From Rossellomorea vietnamensis (GTDB lineage Bacteria; Bacillota; Bacilli; Bacillales; Bacillaceae_B), in NCBI RefSeq assembly GCF_025398035.1, contig NZ_CP104558.1, positions 1 through 64,000 of the forward strand: a stretch of DNA of 64,000 nucleotides, written 5' to 3'. Shown here piece after piece: positions 44,789 to 54,695 of the stretch. Position 1 is the first letter of the stretch. Each line of letters begins with the position of its first letter. A program made the translations under genes and the position numbers. The notes under the pieces are model-generated. The model ran no database searches. It worked only from the letters and a program-made list of their open reading frames with translations, and was not told the origin of the DNA.

Positions 44789-44802
44789 TGTAAACGATTA
44801 CA
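44789..44802 (+). promoter_or_regulatory. cre site (CcpA) upstream of mutA
   Basis: TGTAAACGATTACA matches the consensus TGWNANCGNTNWCA at every position and is nearly palindromic. It lies downstream of the presumed start point, so CcpA would act as a roadblock. Confidence 0.72.
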
Positions 44803-44828
44803 AAAATAGCTTACGGAAGAGGGGTACT

Positions 44829-46622
44829 ATGAAGCTTAGTGATATGAAAAGCCAATCATTCAGTCGTCACACACTGTCACAATGGGAGGAAGCGGCTGAA
44901 AAAGCGTTAAAGGGGAAGGGAATAAGTTCCTTACATACAAGCACATATGAACATATTGATCTTAAACCGTTATATACAAAAGAAGATGTCCCTAGTCGGG
45001 ATAGAGTGAAGGACTATATTCCAAATGTTGAAGGAAAGTTGGAACGCGCTTCTAAGTGGTTTATCGCTCAGTCAATCAAAAGGGATTCATGGGAAGAACT
45101 GACAACAGCTGTGAAGGATGCGTTAACACGGGGGCAGAACTGTCTTTCATTTTCCATTGGGGATCTAAAGAATGAAGAACATCTCAATCAATTTTTGAAA
45201 GAATTGATAAGTTTCGATACTCCGATCTTTTCAATTGATAAAAAGACATCGTTATCCATCATTGGAATGGAAGAGGTCCTAGAATGGAAGGGAATGTATG
45301 GCATCGTTGGGTTCGATCCTCTTTCAGAAGGGGAATGGGCGGATGAAGATAGATTAGAAGAATGGATGAAGGTTGTGAAAGAAGCTGATAATCACCTTCC
45401 TGAAGTAAAGACCATAATTATCAATTCTGCACCTTACCATAACAGAGGCGCAAGTGCCACCCAGGAGTTGGCCTTGGCACTAAGTGAGGGTGTCGCTTAT
45501 ATTGAGGCCCTTCGAGAAAAGGGATGGACCCTTGAGAGGGCAGCTGAAAAGATGCATTTTCACTTTGCGGTAGGCAGTCATTTCTTTATAGAGATGGCGA
45601 AAATCAGGGCATTCAAGAAATTGTGGCAGTCCGTTTTGACTTCTTATGGTCTGAGTGAACAAAGTATTGCTAAATCCATCAGTATCAGTGCAGAAACATC
45701 CAGATTTAACAAATCGACCCTTGATACGTATGTCAACATTCTCCGCGGTGGTGGGGAAGCGTTCTCTGCCATACTCGCAGGTGTCGACTATCTTGTCGTC
45801 GCTCCGTTCAATGAGGTGAACGGGGAAGTGAGTGCCCTCTCAGAAAGGATTGCCCGGAACACGCAACTCATCCTGGGTGAAGAAGCCCATCTGGATAAGG
45901 TGCTGGATCCAGGTGGCGGTTCTTATTATATTGAATGGCTTTCAAAAGAAGTGGGTAAGCGGGCATGGGAGGAATTCCAGCAGGTTGATAAGGAGGGCGG
46001 GATTCTTGCACTCCTTGCCAATGGATCTATTGAAGAGAAGATAAAGAGGGTAAGAGACTCCCGCATCCTGGACTTAGCCACCCGGAAGAACTCCATGATC
46101 GGGACCAACATCTATGCAAATCTGGAAGAGACCCTTCCGATTTCTCCAGCAGCGGGAGAACGGCTCTCTCTTCCTTTTGAAAGAGTAAGAGAGAGGGCGC
46201 AGAAACTCGGAAATAATCCCACTGCAGGCCTGATCGGGTTAGGAGAACTGAAAACGTACAAGCCCCGTGCCGATTTTGTAAAAGGATTTTTAGCCACGGG
46301 CGGCATCCAGACACATCAAAGTCCGGATTGTTTCTCCAAAGAGGATATCCTTCGATTTGTGGAAGAAACCCGGTATCCATATTATTTGGTATGCGGGAAG
46401 GACGAAGAATATCACGATAAACTTTCAATGATCACTGAAGCCGTCCATACCGTTGATTCTTCCATTGTGATCGACATAGCTGGAAGAATCCCTGATGAAA
46501 GCAGAAGTGAATGGGTCCGGCAGGGATTGAACGGGTCGATCTACAACCAACAAAACATCCTGGAAAAATTGGATGAACTATTGACCATTTGGGAGGAGGG
46601 GAAAGACCATGACGAAGCCTGA
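44829..46622 (+). CDS. mutA: Methylmalonyl-CoA mutase small (beta) subunit
   Basis: A 597-residue partner of the catalytic MutB chain in the heterodimeric mutase. The TIM-barrel part is recognisable ([12 protein letters not shown] near the start, [66 protein letters not shown]). The C-terminal cobalamin-like domain lacks the DxHxxG cobalamin ligand motif, as expected for the non-catalytic subunit. The ATG at 44829 has GAGGGG six to ten bases upstream; an in-frame start at 44778 lacks a site and would precede the cre box. It overlaps mutB by 14 bases. Confidence 0.94.
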   Translation: MKLSDMKSQSFSRHTLSQWEEAAEKALKGKGISSLHTSTYEHIDLKPLYTKEDVPSRDRVKDYIPNVEGKLERASKWFIAQSIKRDSWEELTTAVKDALTRGQNCLSFSIGDLKNEEHLNQFLKELISFDTPIFSIDKKTSLSIIGMEEVLEWKGMYGIVGFDPLSEGEWADEDRLEEWMKVVKEADNHLPEVKTIIINSAPYHNRGASATQELALALSEGVAYIEALREKGWTLERAAEKMHFHFAVGSHFFIEMAKIRAFKKLWQSVLTSYGLSEQSIAKSISISAETSRFNKSTLDTYVNILRGGGEAFSAILAGVDYLVVAPFNEVNGEVSALSERIARNTQLILGEEAHLDKVLDPGGGSYYIEWLSKEVGKRAWEEFQQVDKEGGILALLANGSIEEKIKRVRDSRILDLATRKNSMIGTNIYANLEETLPISPAAGERLSLPFERVRERAQKLGNNPTAGLIGLGELKTYKPRADFVKGFLATGGIQTHQSPDCFSKEDILRFVEETRYPYYLVCGKDEEYHDKLSMITEAVHTVDSSIVIDIAGRIPDESRSEWVRQGLNGSIYNQQNILEKLDELLTIWEEGKDHDEA

Positions 46623-48765
46623 TTGGCAACAAATCAACCCGTATTCGAATAAAGGGGAAGCGGGAGCCATCCCCCTTACCGGGACTCCCTACGAAACGAA
46701 TGAAAAAATCGACATAAAACCTTTATATACAGAAGTGGATTCGGAAAATATTTCTCATGGAGAAGATTTACCCGGCCTCGCTCCATACACAAGGGGGCCG
46801 TATCCGACGATGTATGTGAATCGTCCTTGGACGGTCAGGCAGTATGCGGGTTTTTCTACCGCTGAAGAAAGCAATGCTTTTTATAGAAGAAACTTAAGTA
46901 TGGGGCAGAAAGGGTTGTCGGTGGCATTTGATTTGGCGACTCACCGCGGGTATGACTCGGATCATCCAAGGGTTGTAGGGGATGTAGGAAAAGCAGGTGT
47001 TGCCATCGATTCCATCCTGGACATGAAGATATTGTTCGACGGGATCCCCCTTGATCAGATGTCCGTTTCCATGACGATGAACGGGGCTGTTCTGCCCATC
47101 CTTGCTTTTTATATCGTGACGGCAGAAGAGCAGGGTGTGTCGAAGGAGAAGCTATCCGGTACGATCCAGAACGATATCTTAAAGGAATACATGGTGAGGA
47201 ATACGTACATCTATCCACCTGAAACGTCCATGAGTATCATTGCGGATATCTTCGAGTATACGTCCAAACATATGCCGAAATTCAACAGTATCAGTATTTC
47301 CGGGTATCATATGCAAGAAGCAGGAGCACCTGCTGATATCGAGCTTGCTTATACCCTGGCGGATGGTCTCGAATATGTCAGGACCGGACTTCAGGCAGGG
47401 ATCGATATCGATTCCTTTGCACCGAGACTTTCATTCTTCTGGGCCATCGGTATGAATTATTTCATGGAAGTGGCCAAGATGAGGGCGGCGAGGAGGATCT
47501 GGGCGAAAATGATGAAGACATTCAACCCCCAAAATCCTAAATCGATGGCGCTCAGGACCCATTCCCAAACATCCGGATGGAGCTTGACGGAGCAGGATCC
47601 CTATAATAATGTCATCCGCACGTTGCTCGAAGCCCATGCAGCTGCAATGGGCCACACGCAGTCGCTCCATACCAATGCCCTTGACGAAGCGATCGCCCTC
47701 CCGACAGACTTTTCGGCGCGTATCGCCCGCAATACCCAGCTGTATCTTCAAGAGGAAACGGGCATAACGAAAGTGATCGACCCATGGGCAGGTTCCCATT
47801 ATGTCGAGTCACTGACTCATCAGCTGATGGAAAAGGCATGGGAGCATATTGAAGAAATCGAAGAGCTCGGAGGCATGACGAAAGCAATCGAAACAGGCTT
47901 GCCGAAGATGCGCATCGAGGAAGCCGCTGCAAGAAGGCAGGCGATGATCGATTCAGGGGACGAGTCCATCATCGGGGTGAATAAATACCGTCTGGATAAG
48001 GAAGATCCGATTGAAACACTGGACATCGATAATACGGTGGTCAGACAGAAGCAAATTGAACGGATCCAAATATTGAAAGAAGAACGTAATGAAGAGAAAG
48101 TGGTTGAAACCCTGGAAGCGTTGACGCGAACGGCAGAAACAGGCGAAGGGAACCTTCTTGAAAAAGCCGTCGATGCGGCAAGGGCACGTGCCACGTTAGG
48201 GGAAATCTCCAATGCGATTGAAAAAGTATCGGGAAGGCATAAGGCGACGATCCGAAGTATAAGCGGGGTGTACAGCTCGAATTTTTCAAATGAACAGGAA
48301 ATCAATATCGTAAAAGAGATGACGGAAGAATTTTTGGAGAATGAAGGAAGAAGGCCTCGAATTCTCATCGCCAAGATGGGGCAGGACGGTCATGACAGGG
48401 GGGCGAAAGTGATCAGTACGGCATTTGCCGATCTTGGATTCGATGTGGATATCGGACCGTTGTTCCAGACCCCTGAAGAGACGGCTCTGCAGGCCGTTGA
48501 AAATGATGTACATGTCATTGGTGTCAGTTCACTGGCCGCAGGTCATAAAACGCTTCTGCCTCAATTAGTGGCGGAACTGAAGAAACTGGGAAGGGAAGAC
48601 ATCCTTGTCGTCATCGGCGGGGTGATTCCAGCGGGTGACTATGACTTCCTTCTATCCAACGGGGCATCTGCCGTCTTTGGCCCTGGAACGATCATTCCGG
48701 TAGCCGCACAAAAAGTGATCAAAGAAATTTATGAAGTGCTCGGCTATGAGGAAGTGGCTGATTAA
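46609..48765 (+). CDS. mutB: Methylmalonyl-CoA mutase large (alpha) subunit
   Basis: A 718-residue adenosylcobalamin enzyme that converts (R)-methylmalonyl-CoA to succinyl-CoA, the last step from propionyl-CoA to the TCA cycle. The N-terminal substrate barrel ([27 protein letters not shown]) and [19 protein letters not shown] are followed by the B12 domain (about 580-715), with the cobalamin-ligand motif Asp593-Gly-His595-Asp-Arg-Gly598. mutA overlaps upstream and meaB overlaps by one base downstream. Confidence 0.97.
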   Translation: MTKPDWQQINPYSNKGEAGAIPLTGTPYETNEKIDIKPLYTEVDSENISHGEDLPGLAPYTRGPYPTMYVNRPWTVRQYAGFSTAEESNAFYRRNLSMGQKGLSVAFDLATHRGYDSDHPRVVGDVGKAGVAIDSILDMKILFDGIPLDQMSVSMTMNGAVLPILAFYIVTAEEQGVSKEKLSGTIQNDILKEYMVRNTYIYPPETSMSIIADIFEYTSKHMPKFNSISISGYHMQEAGAPADIELAYTLADGLEYVRTGLQAGIDIDSFAPRLSFFWAIGMNYFMEVAKMRAARRIWAKMMKTFNPQNPKSMALRTHSQTSGWSLTEQDPYNNVIRTLLEAHAAAMGHTQSLHTNALDEAIALPTDFSARIARNTQLYLQEETGITKVIDPWAGSHYVESLTHQLMEKAWEHIEEIEELGGMTKAIETGLPKMRIEEAAARRQAMIDSGDESIIGVNKYRLDKEDPIETLDIDNTVVRQKQIERIQILKEERNEEKVVETLEALTRTAETGEGNLLEKAVDAARARATLGEISNAIEKVSGRHKATIRSISGVYSSNFSNEQEINIVKEMTEEFLENEGRRPRILIAKMGQDGHDRGAKVISTAFADLGFDVDIGPLFQTPEETALQAVENDVHVIGVSSLAAGHKTLLPQLVAELKKLGREDILVVIGGVIPAGDYDFLLSNGASAVFGPGTIIPVAAQKVIKEIYEVLGYEEVAD

Positions 48766-49820
48766 TGACGGAGTATAAGCCGGAACGAAAGAAGCGGTTT
48801 GTGAAAAAGAAAAAAGACCCTGTTTCGATCAGTGATTTAAAGGCCGGGGTCCTGAACGGGGACCGGAGTCACTTAGCGAAAGCCATCACGTTGATCGAGA
48901 GCAATGCAGAAGAGCATTATGCGTTGGGACAGGAGCTGCTGCAAGAACTCCTCCCCCATACCGGTAATAGTTTCCGGATCGGGATCACGGGTGTGCCGGG
49001 AGCCGGGAAAAGTACGTTTATCGAACAATTCGGTGAGATGTTGTGTGAAGAGGGTCTTCGTGTAGCCGTCCTTGCCATCGATCCCAGCTCCTCCATTTCA
49101 GGAGGCAGTATATTAGGTGATAAAACAAGGATGGAGCAGTTGTCGAAGAATCCACGTGCCTTTGTCAGGCCCTCCCCAACGGCGGGGACGCTTGGCGGTG
49201 TCCACAGGAAAACCAATGAGACTCTCCTTTTATGCGAGGCCGCTGGGTATGATCTCATCATCATTGAGACCGTAGGCGTCGGTCAGAGCGAAGTCATGGT
49301 CAGACAGATGGTGGATTTCTTCCTGCTCCTCGTCATCACCGGAGCAGGAGATGAGCTTCAGGGAATGAAAAAAGGGATCATGGAGCTTGCCGACGTGCTG
49401 CTCGTAAATAAAGCCGATGGAGAGAATAAGCCCCTCGCCGAGAAGACGAGGAGGGAGCTCAATCAAATCCTTCACTTTCTTGTTCCTGCCACAAAAGGCT
49501 GGAGTTCAAAGGCTTATACCTGTTCGGCGTTGAAAAATGAGGGATTGAAGGAACTATGGGATGTGGTACGGCAATTCGAAGAGCAGACAAAAGAACAGGG
49601 TGTCTTCGAAGAAAGAAGGCTTCTCCAGAAACAGGAATGGTTCCAAACGATGCTGAAAGAAAGAATACTGTCAGACTTCTTCTACCATCCGGGCATCAAG
49701 TCATCCCTCCCTCGCCTGGAAGACAGGGTGAGAACAGGGGATTTTACAACTTCCCAAGCGGTGGAAGAATTGTTGAGACAATATAAACAAGCCATACTCG
49801 ATGGGAATCGTTCATTTTAA
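48765..49820 (+). CDS. meaB: Methylmalonyl-CoA mutase-associated GTPase MeaB
   Basis: A 351-residue G3E-family P-loop GTPase that loads and protects the cobalamin cofactor of the mutase. Walker A GVPGAGKST is at residues 76-84, followed by AIDPSSSISGGSILGDKTRM, the switch region ETVGVGQSEV and the NKAD guanine-specificity motif. The start codon overlaps the mutB stop as TAATG, showing tight coupling. B. subtilis lacks this mutase unit; here it completes propionyl-CoA use. Confidence 0.95.
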   Translation: MTEYKPERKKRFVKKKKDPVSISDLKAGVLNGDRSHLAKAITLIESNAEEHYALGQELLQELLPHTGNSFRIGITGVPGAGKSTFIEQFGEMLCEEGLRVAVLAIDPSSSISGGSILGDKTRMEQLSKNPRAFVRPSPTAGTLGGVHRKTNETLLLCEAAGYDLIIIETVGVGQSEVMVRQMVDFFLLLVITGAGDELQGMKKGIMELADVLLVNKADGENKPLAEKTRRELNQILHFLVPATKGWSSKAYTCSALKNEGLKELWDVVRQFEEQTKEQGVFEERRLLQKQEWFQTMLKERILSDFFYHPGIKSSLPRLEDRVRTGDFTTSQAVEELLRQYKQAILDGNRSF

Positions 49821-49850
49821 TTGAAAGTTAGGGTTTGAAATTGTTATGAT
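49821..49850 (+). promoter_or_regulatory. Sigma-A promoter of brxB
   Basis: TTGAAA (49821-49826) and TATGAT (49845-49850) are 18 bases apart, and an extended -10 TG precedes the hexamer. It begins at the base after the meaB stop codon. Confidence 0.7.
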
Positions 49851-49918
49851 AAGGGTATATCAAATCCTCTTGTTTTTGTGAGATATGATTAAGTCAGCGA
49901 TTAAAGGAGAGTTCAAGC

Positions 49919-50356
49919 ATGGATATAGATTTCAATTTATTTATGAACGACGTTGTCCGCCAGGCCCGTCAAGAAATCGAGACGGCAGGGTATACCCAAT
50001 TGACAACAGAAGAAGAAGTGGATCAGGCTTTTTCTAAAGAAGGTACAACACTTGTCATGATCAATTCCGTTTGTGGATGCGCAGGGGGGATCGCCCGTCC
50101 CGCAGCCGCTCATTCCATTCACTTCGATAAGCGTCCGGATCAATTGGTCACGGTTTTCGCCGGTCAGGATAAAGAAGCGACTGCGAAAGCACGCAGCTAC
50201 TTCACAGGTTATCCGCCATCCTCACCGTCATTCGCCCTATTGAAAGACGGAAAGCTCCTGACGATGGTTGAAAGACACGAAATCGAAGGACATGATCCAA
50301 TGTCCGTTGTGAACAAACTTCAATCGTACTTTGATGAGTATTGCGAAGAGGTATAA
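49919..50356 (+). CDS. brxB: Bacilliredoxin BrxB (YqiW)
   Basis: A 145-residue thioredoxin-fold protein of the DUF1094 family that removes bacillithiol from S-bacillithiolated proteins. The characteristic CGC active site is at Cys52-Gly-Cys54 in [23 protein letters not shown] precedes the ATG. It has its own promoter and terminator, so it forms a single-gene unit, and its position before the arginine transporter genes matches yqiW-yqiXYZ of B. subtilis. Confidence 0.95.
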   Translation: MDIDFNLFMNDVVRQARQEIETAGYTQLTTEEEVDQAFSKEGTTLVMINSVCGCAGGIARPAAAHSIHFDKRPDQLVTVFAGQDKEATAKARSYFTGYPPSSPSFALLKDGKLLTMVERHEIEGHDPMSVVNKLQSYFDEYCEEV

Positions 50357-50363
50357 AACATTT

Positions 50364-50408
50364 CGTCAAGTTTCTCACTGTGAGAGTGAGAGGCTTGACG
50401 TTTTTTTT
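50364..50408 (+). terminator. Terminator of brxB
   Basis: CGTCAAG (50364-50370) pairs with CTTGACG (50394-50400), enclosing CTCACT/AGTGAG, followed by eight T residues. Confidence 0.92.
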
Positions 50409-50491
50409 GTTTATTAATTATGTATATATCATGCATAAATTACCCCAACCACTACCGTTAATCCAACTGAAATAGTCAATGACAATACATA

Positions 50492-50506
50492 AATTTTCAG
50501 AATATA
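50492..50506 (+). promoter_or_regulatory. Candidate CodY box upstream of artP
   Basis: AATTTTCAGAATATA matches the CodY consensus AATTTTCWGAAAATT at 12 of 15 positions. It lies 30 bases upstream of the artP -35 box. Confidence 0.45.
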
Positions 50507-50535
50507 TAATCATTTATCGATATTTATAAAAAGTA

Positions 50536-50563
50536 TTGCATAAATATTTATCTCTGCTACAAT
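50536..50563 (+). promoter_or_regulatory. artPQR promoter with overlapping ARG box
   Basis: TTGCAT (50536-50541) and TACAAT (50558-50563), 16 bases apart, with an extended TGC before the -10, form a good sigma-A promoter. TGCATAAATATTTA (50537-50550) differs from the ARG-box core TGAATAAATATTCA at two positions and covers the -35 box, so arginine-loaded AhrC could repress here. Confidence 0.6.
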
Positions 50564-50628
50564 ACGAATATAGTAATTAATATACATTATATATTATATT
50601 TATACATTCAAACTCAGGAGGAATCACA

Positions 50629-51405
50629 ATGAAAAAGCTATTATCGCTCGTATTCGTATTAATCCTTTCTACTACTCTAGCAGCATGCGGCTCAGGAGAA
50701 GACAAGCCTGCTTCCGGGGAATCCAAGAAGCTGATCATGGGGACGTCGGCCGATTATAAACCATTTGAATATGTCGACACGGCCAACAGCGACAAGATCA
50801 TTGGATATGACATCGATCTTGCCAATATGCTTGCAGATGAAATGGGATATGAAATCGAAATCAAGGATATGGAATTCAGCGGATTGATCTCTGCCCTGAA
50901 AACCGGCCAGGTGGATTTCGTCCTTTCTGCCATGACGCCAACGCCTGAACGACAGAAGAATGTCGACTTCAGTGATGTCTACTACACGGCTAAAGATATG
51001 ATCATCTCGACGAAGAAAAGCGGCATTCAGAGTGAAAAGGACCTCGACGGGAAAACGGTGGGAGTTCAATTAGGGTCGATTCAACAGGATGCGGCAGAAG
51101 AACTTTCAAAATCGATCAAGCTTAAAGTGGACACTCGCGACCGTATTCCTGAACTGATCCAGGATCTTCAAAATGGACGTTTTGACGCCATCATCATCGA
51201 AAATACAGTGGCAAACGGTTATTTGGACAAGAATGACGAGCTTCAAGGAAATACGATGAATGTAAATGAAGAAGATGCAGGTTCTGCGGTTGCCCTTCCA
51301 AAGGACAGCGAGCTGACAGGTAAATTCAATGACGCATTGAAGAAGCTGAAAGACAGTGGAGAGTTGGATAAACTCGCTGAAAAATGGTTTGACGGAGAAC
51401 AGTAG
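50629..51405 (+). CDS. artP: Arginine ABC transporter, substrate-binding lipoprotein
   Basis: A 258-residue extracellular solute-binding protein of family 3. The lipoprotein signal ends in LAAC with lipidated Cys20. The periplasmic-type binding fold follows (LIMGTSADYKPFEY, GYDIDLANMLADEMG, VDFVLSAMTPTPERQKNVDFS). The homologous YqiX/ArtP binds arginine; specificity here is inferred from synteny and the ARG box at the promoter. AGGAGG precedes the ATG. Confidence 0.9.
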   Translation: MKKLLSLVFVLILSTTLAACGSGEDKPASGESKKLIMGTSADYKPFEYVDTANSDKIIGYDIDLANMLADEMGYEIEIKDMEFSGLISALKTGQVDFVLSAMTPTPERQKNVDFSDVYYTAKDMIISTKKSGIQSEKDLDGKTVGVQLGSIQQDAAEELSKSIKLKVDTRDRIPELIQDLQNGRFDAIIIENTVANGYLDKNDELQGNTMNVNEEDAGSAVALPKDSELTGKFNDALKKLKDSGELDKLAEKWFDGEQ

Positions 51406-51412
51406 ATTGATG

Positions 51413-51442
51413 AAGGGCTAACCTCTAATCCGGTTAGCCCTT
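51413..51442 (+). other. Intercistronic hairpin between artP and artQ
   Basis: AAGGGCTAACC (51413-51423) pairs perfectly with GGTTAGCCCTT (51432-51442). No T run follows. Such hairpins after binding-protein genes usually protect that part of the mRNA and let it exceed the permease message. Confidence 0.65.
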
Positions 51443-51481
51443 CCCATTACATGCCACATTACAACATTGGAGGGGATCATA

Positions 51482-52141
51482 ATGCCACTAGATTTTGAAC
51501 AACTGATTCCTTCGATCCCCTTTATTTTGGAAGGATTGAAGGTCACACTTAAAATTGTCGCGTTAGCAGGGGTGCTTGGGTTCCTATTCGGTATTCTTCT
51601 TGCCCTTTGTAAAATCAGTTCCATAAAACCTTTGACCCTGCTTGCCGATTTTTATACATCCATCTTCAGGGGAACTCCCCTCGTCCTTCAGCTGATGATC
51701 ATCTTCTACGGATCGCCTCAGCTTTTCGGGACGCAGATTGAACCTTATTACGCAGCGATCCTCGCTTTTTCCCTTAATTCGGCTGCCTATATATCCGAAA
51801 TCATCCGTGCCGGGATCAATGCAGTGGATAAAGGGCAAACGGAAGCCGCGATGGCTCTTGGAGTGCCTTACCGATTGATGATGAAAGACGTGATCCTGCC
51901 TCAGGCGATCAAAAACATCCTCCCTGCTTTGATGAACGAATTCATCACGCTCACAAAGGAATCCGCCATCGTCACGGTGATCGGTGCTGCAGATGTGATG
52001 AGACGTTCATACATGGTTGGAAGTGACTTGTATTCCTTCTTTGAACCGCTTTTATTCGCAGGACTGATCTATTATGTACTCGTGATGATTCTGACTTTAC
52101 TAGGGAAAGTGCTGGAAGGGAGACTGCGTGGAAATGATTAA
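51482..52141 (+). CDS. artQ: Arginine ABC transporter, permease
   Basis: A 219-residue HisM-type permease with five hydrophobic segments. The cytoplasmic EAA loop reads [22 protein letters not shown]. The ATG at 51482 follows GGAGGGG; an earlier in-frame start at 51467 lacks a site. It overlaps the ATPase gene. Confidence 0.93.
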   Translation: MPLDFEQLIPSIPFILEGLKVTLKIVALAGVLGFLFGILLALCKISSIKPLTLLADFYTSIFRGTPLVLQLMIIFYGSPQLFGTQIEPYYAAILAFSLNSAAYISEIIRAGINAVDKGQTEAAMALGVPYRLMMKDVILPQAIKNILPALMNEFITLTKESAIVTVIGAADVMRRSYMVGSDLYSFFEPLLFAGLIYYVLVMILTLLGKVLEGRLRGND

Positions 52142-52850
52142 AGGAGAACAGATTACCAAGTCGTTTGGGAAGCTTCAGGTTTTAAAAGGAATCGACTTCT
52201 CAGTTGAGAAAGGGGAAGTCGTCGCATTGATCGGTCCATCGGGTTCAGGGAAATCCACTTTACTGCGGTGTTTGAATCACCTGGAAGAACCGACATCGGG
52301 ATCGATTTACTTTGAAGAAGCCCATGTGAAGGGGAAAGCCATTAACAAGGTAAGACAGGACGTCGGGATGGTGTTCCAACATTTTCACCTCTTTCCCCAT
52401 ATGACCGCCTTGGAAAATGTCATTTACGCTCCAGTGAAAGTGAAGGGCATGAACAAAACGGAAGCCGCGAAATTAGGGACGGACCTCCTGACAAAAGTTG
52501 GTCTGAAAGAAAAGTGCGATGAATACCCGAACCGTTTATCAGGCGGGCAGAAGCAGCGTGTGGCCATTGCAAGGGCGCTTGCCATGGAACCGAAAGTCAT
52601 GTTATTCGATGAACCGACGTCTGCCTTGGATCCCGAGATGGTGAAAGAGGTTCTGGACGTCATGAAGTCACTTGCTCACACAGGGATGACGATGATCATC
52701 GTGACCCATGAAATGGGCTTTGCAAGAGAGGTGGCGGACAGGATCCTCTTCATGGATGATGGAAAGATCATTGAAGAAGGGGAACCTCAAGCCTTTTTCT
52801 CGAACCCGCAAAGTGACAGGGGAAAAGGATTCCTTGAGAAAATATTATAG
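52134..52850 (+). CDS. artR: Arginine ABC transporter, ATP-binding protein
   Basis: A 238-residue ABC ATPase of the polar amino acid family. Walker [10 protein letters not shown], the Q-loop, the signature [19 protein letters not shown], Walker [15 protein letters not shown] and the switch histidine in IIVTHEM are complete. The start is either ATG 52134 (used here) or GTG 52128; both lie inside the end of artQ behind GGAAGGGAG. A terminator closes the operon. Confidence 0.94.
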   Translation: MIKGEQITKSFGKLQVLKGIDFSVEKGEVVALIGPSGSGKSTLLRCLNHLEEPTSGSIYFEEAHVKGKAINKVRQDVGMVFQHFHLFPHMTALENVIYAPVKVKGMNKTEAAKLGTDLLTKVGLKEKCDEYPNRLSGGQKQRVAIARALAMEPKVMLFDEPTSALDPEMVKEVLDVMKSLAHTGMTMIIVTHEMGFAREVADRILFMDDGKIIEEGEPQAFFSNPQSDRGKGFLEKIL

Positions 52851-52854
52851 AGAT

Positions 52855-52892
52855 GAAGGATTAACGGTATCATTCGTTAATCCTTCTTTTTA
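52855..52892 (+). terminator. Terminator of artPQR
   Basis: GAAGGATTAACG (52855-52866) pairs perfectly with CGTTAATCCTTC (52875-52886), followed by a T-rich tract. Confidence 0.88.
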
Positions 52893-52955
52893 TGTTCAAC
52901 CCTGTTTATGGTATTCTAGAGTAGCTAAAAAATGAAGTAGTTAGGAGTAAGATGA

Positions 52956-53933
52956 ATGTTTCGAATCGGATATCGGACACTTAAGACAGGAATCGGCACC
53001 GCGGCTGCCATCAGCATCGCCCAGTGGTTCCACCTGGATAACTTCGTCTCAGCCGGGATATTGACGATCCTGTGCATTCAGAATACGAAGAAGAAATCGG
53101 TGAATGCATCTTGGAGCCGTTTTCTGGCATGTGTGATTGCCATGGTTTTTTCTGCCGCCTTTTTCGAATTTATCGCCTATCACCCGGCGGTCATCGGTTT
53201 GCTGCTTCTTGTGTTCATTCCCATCACCGTTAGTTTGAACATCAAAGAAGGGATTGTCACAAGCTCCGTCATCATCCTTCATGTATACTCAGCGGGTCAT
53301 GTCACCCTTGGCCTTTTTGAAAATGAGCTTGGAATCATCGTGATCGGGATCGGGATTGCCCTCTTGATGAATCTGTATATGCCGAGCGTCGATAAAAAGA
53401 TGATCGAGTATCAGGAAAAAATCGAAGCGAACTTTTATAAGGTTTTCTGTGAAATGATCAACTATTTAAAGACAAATGACAGCGATTGGGACGGCAGGGA
53501 AATCACGGAAACGGAACAGCTGCTCAAAGAGGCGAAGACGATCGCCTTTAAAGATGTAGAAAACCATTTTTTAAGGGATGAGAACTTATACTATTTATAT
53601 TTCAAAATGAGGGAAAAACAGTTTGAAATCCTTCAGCGCATCCTGCCGATTGCCACAAATATTTCATTAACCGTCGAGCAGGGTCATCGTATCGCAGATT
53701 TCCTGGAAGAACTGAGCAATCATATCCATCCCGGGAATACGGCGCTCTTTTACTTGAAAAAACTGTACGATATGAAAGTGGAATTTGAGCAGATGGAGCT
53801 GCCGAAAACGAGGGAAGAGTTTGAAACGCGTGCCGCTCTTTATCAATTTGTTCAGGAAATGGAACAGTATCTTCTCCTGAAAAGCTCGTTCAAAGGAATA
53901 AAAAAGGAGGAAAGTGAAGCAAACTACACCTAA
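52956..53933 (+). CDS. yqjA: YqjA-like membrane protein, aromatic acid exporter family
   Basis: A 325-residue protein with about five hydrophobic segments in residues 8-145 and a long helical cytoplasmic half rich in charged residues. The layout fits the DUF939/ArAE-like family, whose members are annotated as aromatic acid exporters. The transported compound is unknown. TTAGGAG precedes the ATG. It follows artPQR as yqjA follows yqiXYZ in B. subtilis. Confidence 0.85.
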   Translation: MFRIGYRTLKTGIGTAAAISIAQWFHLDNFVSAGILTILCIQNTKKKSVNASWSRFLACVIAMVFSAAFFEFIAYHPAVIGLLLLVFIPITVSLNIKEGIVTSSVIILHVYSAGHVTLGLFENELGIIVIGIGIALLMNLYMPSVDKKMIEYQEKIEANFYKVFCEMINYLKTNDSDWDGREITETEQLLKEAKTIAFKDVENHFLRDENLYYLYFKMREKQFEILQRILPIATNISLTVEQGHRIADFLEELSNHIHPGNTALFYLKKLYDMKVEFEQMELPKTREEFETRAALYQFVQEMEQYLLLKSSFKGIKKEESEANYT

Positions 53934-53953
53934 AACATGAAGAAGGTGATAGG

Positions 53954-54457
53954 ATGCGCTTACTTCTTGCCATCATATTGTTCGCTTCTCCCATATGGCC
54001 ACTCGGGAGGAACCCGATACCCGGAGATCCGTTTATCATCGTGAACAAGGAAAACAATCAATTGGCGTATATAGATGACGGGAAAATACAGGCTGCCTTT
54101 CCCGTCGCTACGGGAAAAACGGCTGAGCTCACCCCGGAAGGTTTATTTAATGTTACGGTGAAAGCCAAGGACCCCTACTATCGTAAGAAGAATATCCCTG
54201 GCGGGGACCCGAGAAACCCCCTCGGAACCCGTTGGATTGGATTTGATGCAGAAGGGACGGATGGCCGGATCTACGGGATCCACGGGACGAACCGGCCATC
54301 GAGCATAGGGAGATACATCTCCAATGGATGCATCCGGATGCAGAATAAGAATGTTGAATATCTGTTTGACAAAGCACCCGTCGGCACCAAGGTACTCGTC
54401 GTGAAAACGAAGAAGAGCTTCAATCAGTTGGGGAAAGAATACGGGGCCATGAAATAA
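53954..54457 (+). CDS. yqjB: L,D-transpeptidase (YkuD domain), YqjB-like
   Basis: A 167-residue secreted or anchored cell-wall enzyme. A hydrophobic N-terminus (residues 2-15) acts as a signal. The YkuD domain (about 28-155) carries the catalytic pair His110 (IHGTNRPSSIG) and Cys126 (SNGCIRMQN). Such enzymes cross-link peptidoglycan through meso-diaminopimelate residues. It begins 20 bases after yqjA with GAAGGTGA upstream, so the two are probably cotranscribed. Confidence 0.88.
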   Translation: MRLLLAIILFASPIWPLGRNPIPGDPFIIVNKENNQLAYIDDGKIQAAFPVATGKTAELTPEGLFNVTVKAKDPYYRKKNIPGGDPRNPLGTRWIGFDAEGTDGRIYGIHGTNRPSSIGRYISNGCIRMQNKNVEYLFDKAPVGTKVLVVKTKKSFNQLGKEYGAMK

Positions 54458-54460
54458 AGA

Positions 54461-54499
54461 GGAGCTGCTGATCGATGAATTCGAAAAGCAGCTCCTTTT
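54461..54499. terminator. Terminator between yqjB and the convergent prli42 gene
   Basis: GGAGCTGCT (54461-54469) pairs perfectly with AGCAGCTCC (54487-54495), followed by TTTTA on the plus strand. It lies 12 bases from the end of the minus-strand gene and may serve both. Confidence 0.7.
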
Positions 54500-54510
54500 A
54501 GTTACTATTT

Positions 54511-54606
54511 TTATAATAAGAATGACAGTCCTGCCATGATCGTGGATGCAATCATCGCAAACAGCATCACAAATACAATGATCTTTTGCATCTTTTTATT
54601 ACCCAT
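54511..54606 (-). CDS. prli42: Prli42-type stressosome-associated membrane miniprotein
   Basis: A 31-codon gene. The product begins MGNKKMQK, a short lysine-bearing cytoplasmic tail, continues as one transmembrane helix (IIVFVMLFAMIASTIM) and ends AGLSFLL. This matches Prli42, the conserved Firmicutes miniprotein that anchors the stressosome to the membrane through its N-terminal lysines. GGAG lies eight bases before the ATG, and a good promoter is found 48 bases upstream of the start. Position between yqjB and yqjC on the opposite strand was judged from sequence; the family name rests on recalled similarity without alignment. Confidence 0.8.
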   Translation of the reverse strand: MGNKKMQKIIVFVMLFAMIASTIMAGLSFLL

Positions 54607-54653
54607 CGTATCGCTCCATTCTTCCACATAAGCGTGAGATCATTTTCTTCTCT

Positions 54654-54682
54654 ATTTTAACGTGAATAATGAGAGAAGACAA
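54654..54682 (-). promoter_or_regulatory. Sigma-A promoter of the prli42 gene
   Basis: On the minus strand TTGTCT (54682-54677) and TAAAAT (54659-54654) are exactly 17 bases apart. Confidence 0.6.
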
Positions 54683-54695
54683 CCACCCCAATAAA

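Noticed and set aside
47820-48374. A 184-codon open frame antisense to mutB
   Set aside because: Shadow of the B12-domain linker region of mutB; Ser/Ala/Ile-rich with no signals for expression.
50409-50628. A T-box or other amino acid riboswitch in the artPQR leader
   Set aside because: I found no T-box sequence, specifier-like stem or leader terminator. Control is better explained by the ARG and CodY boxes.
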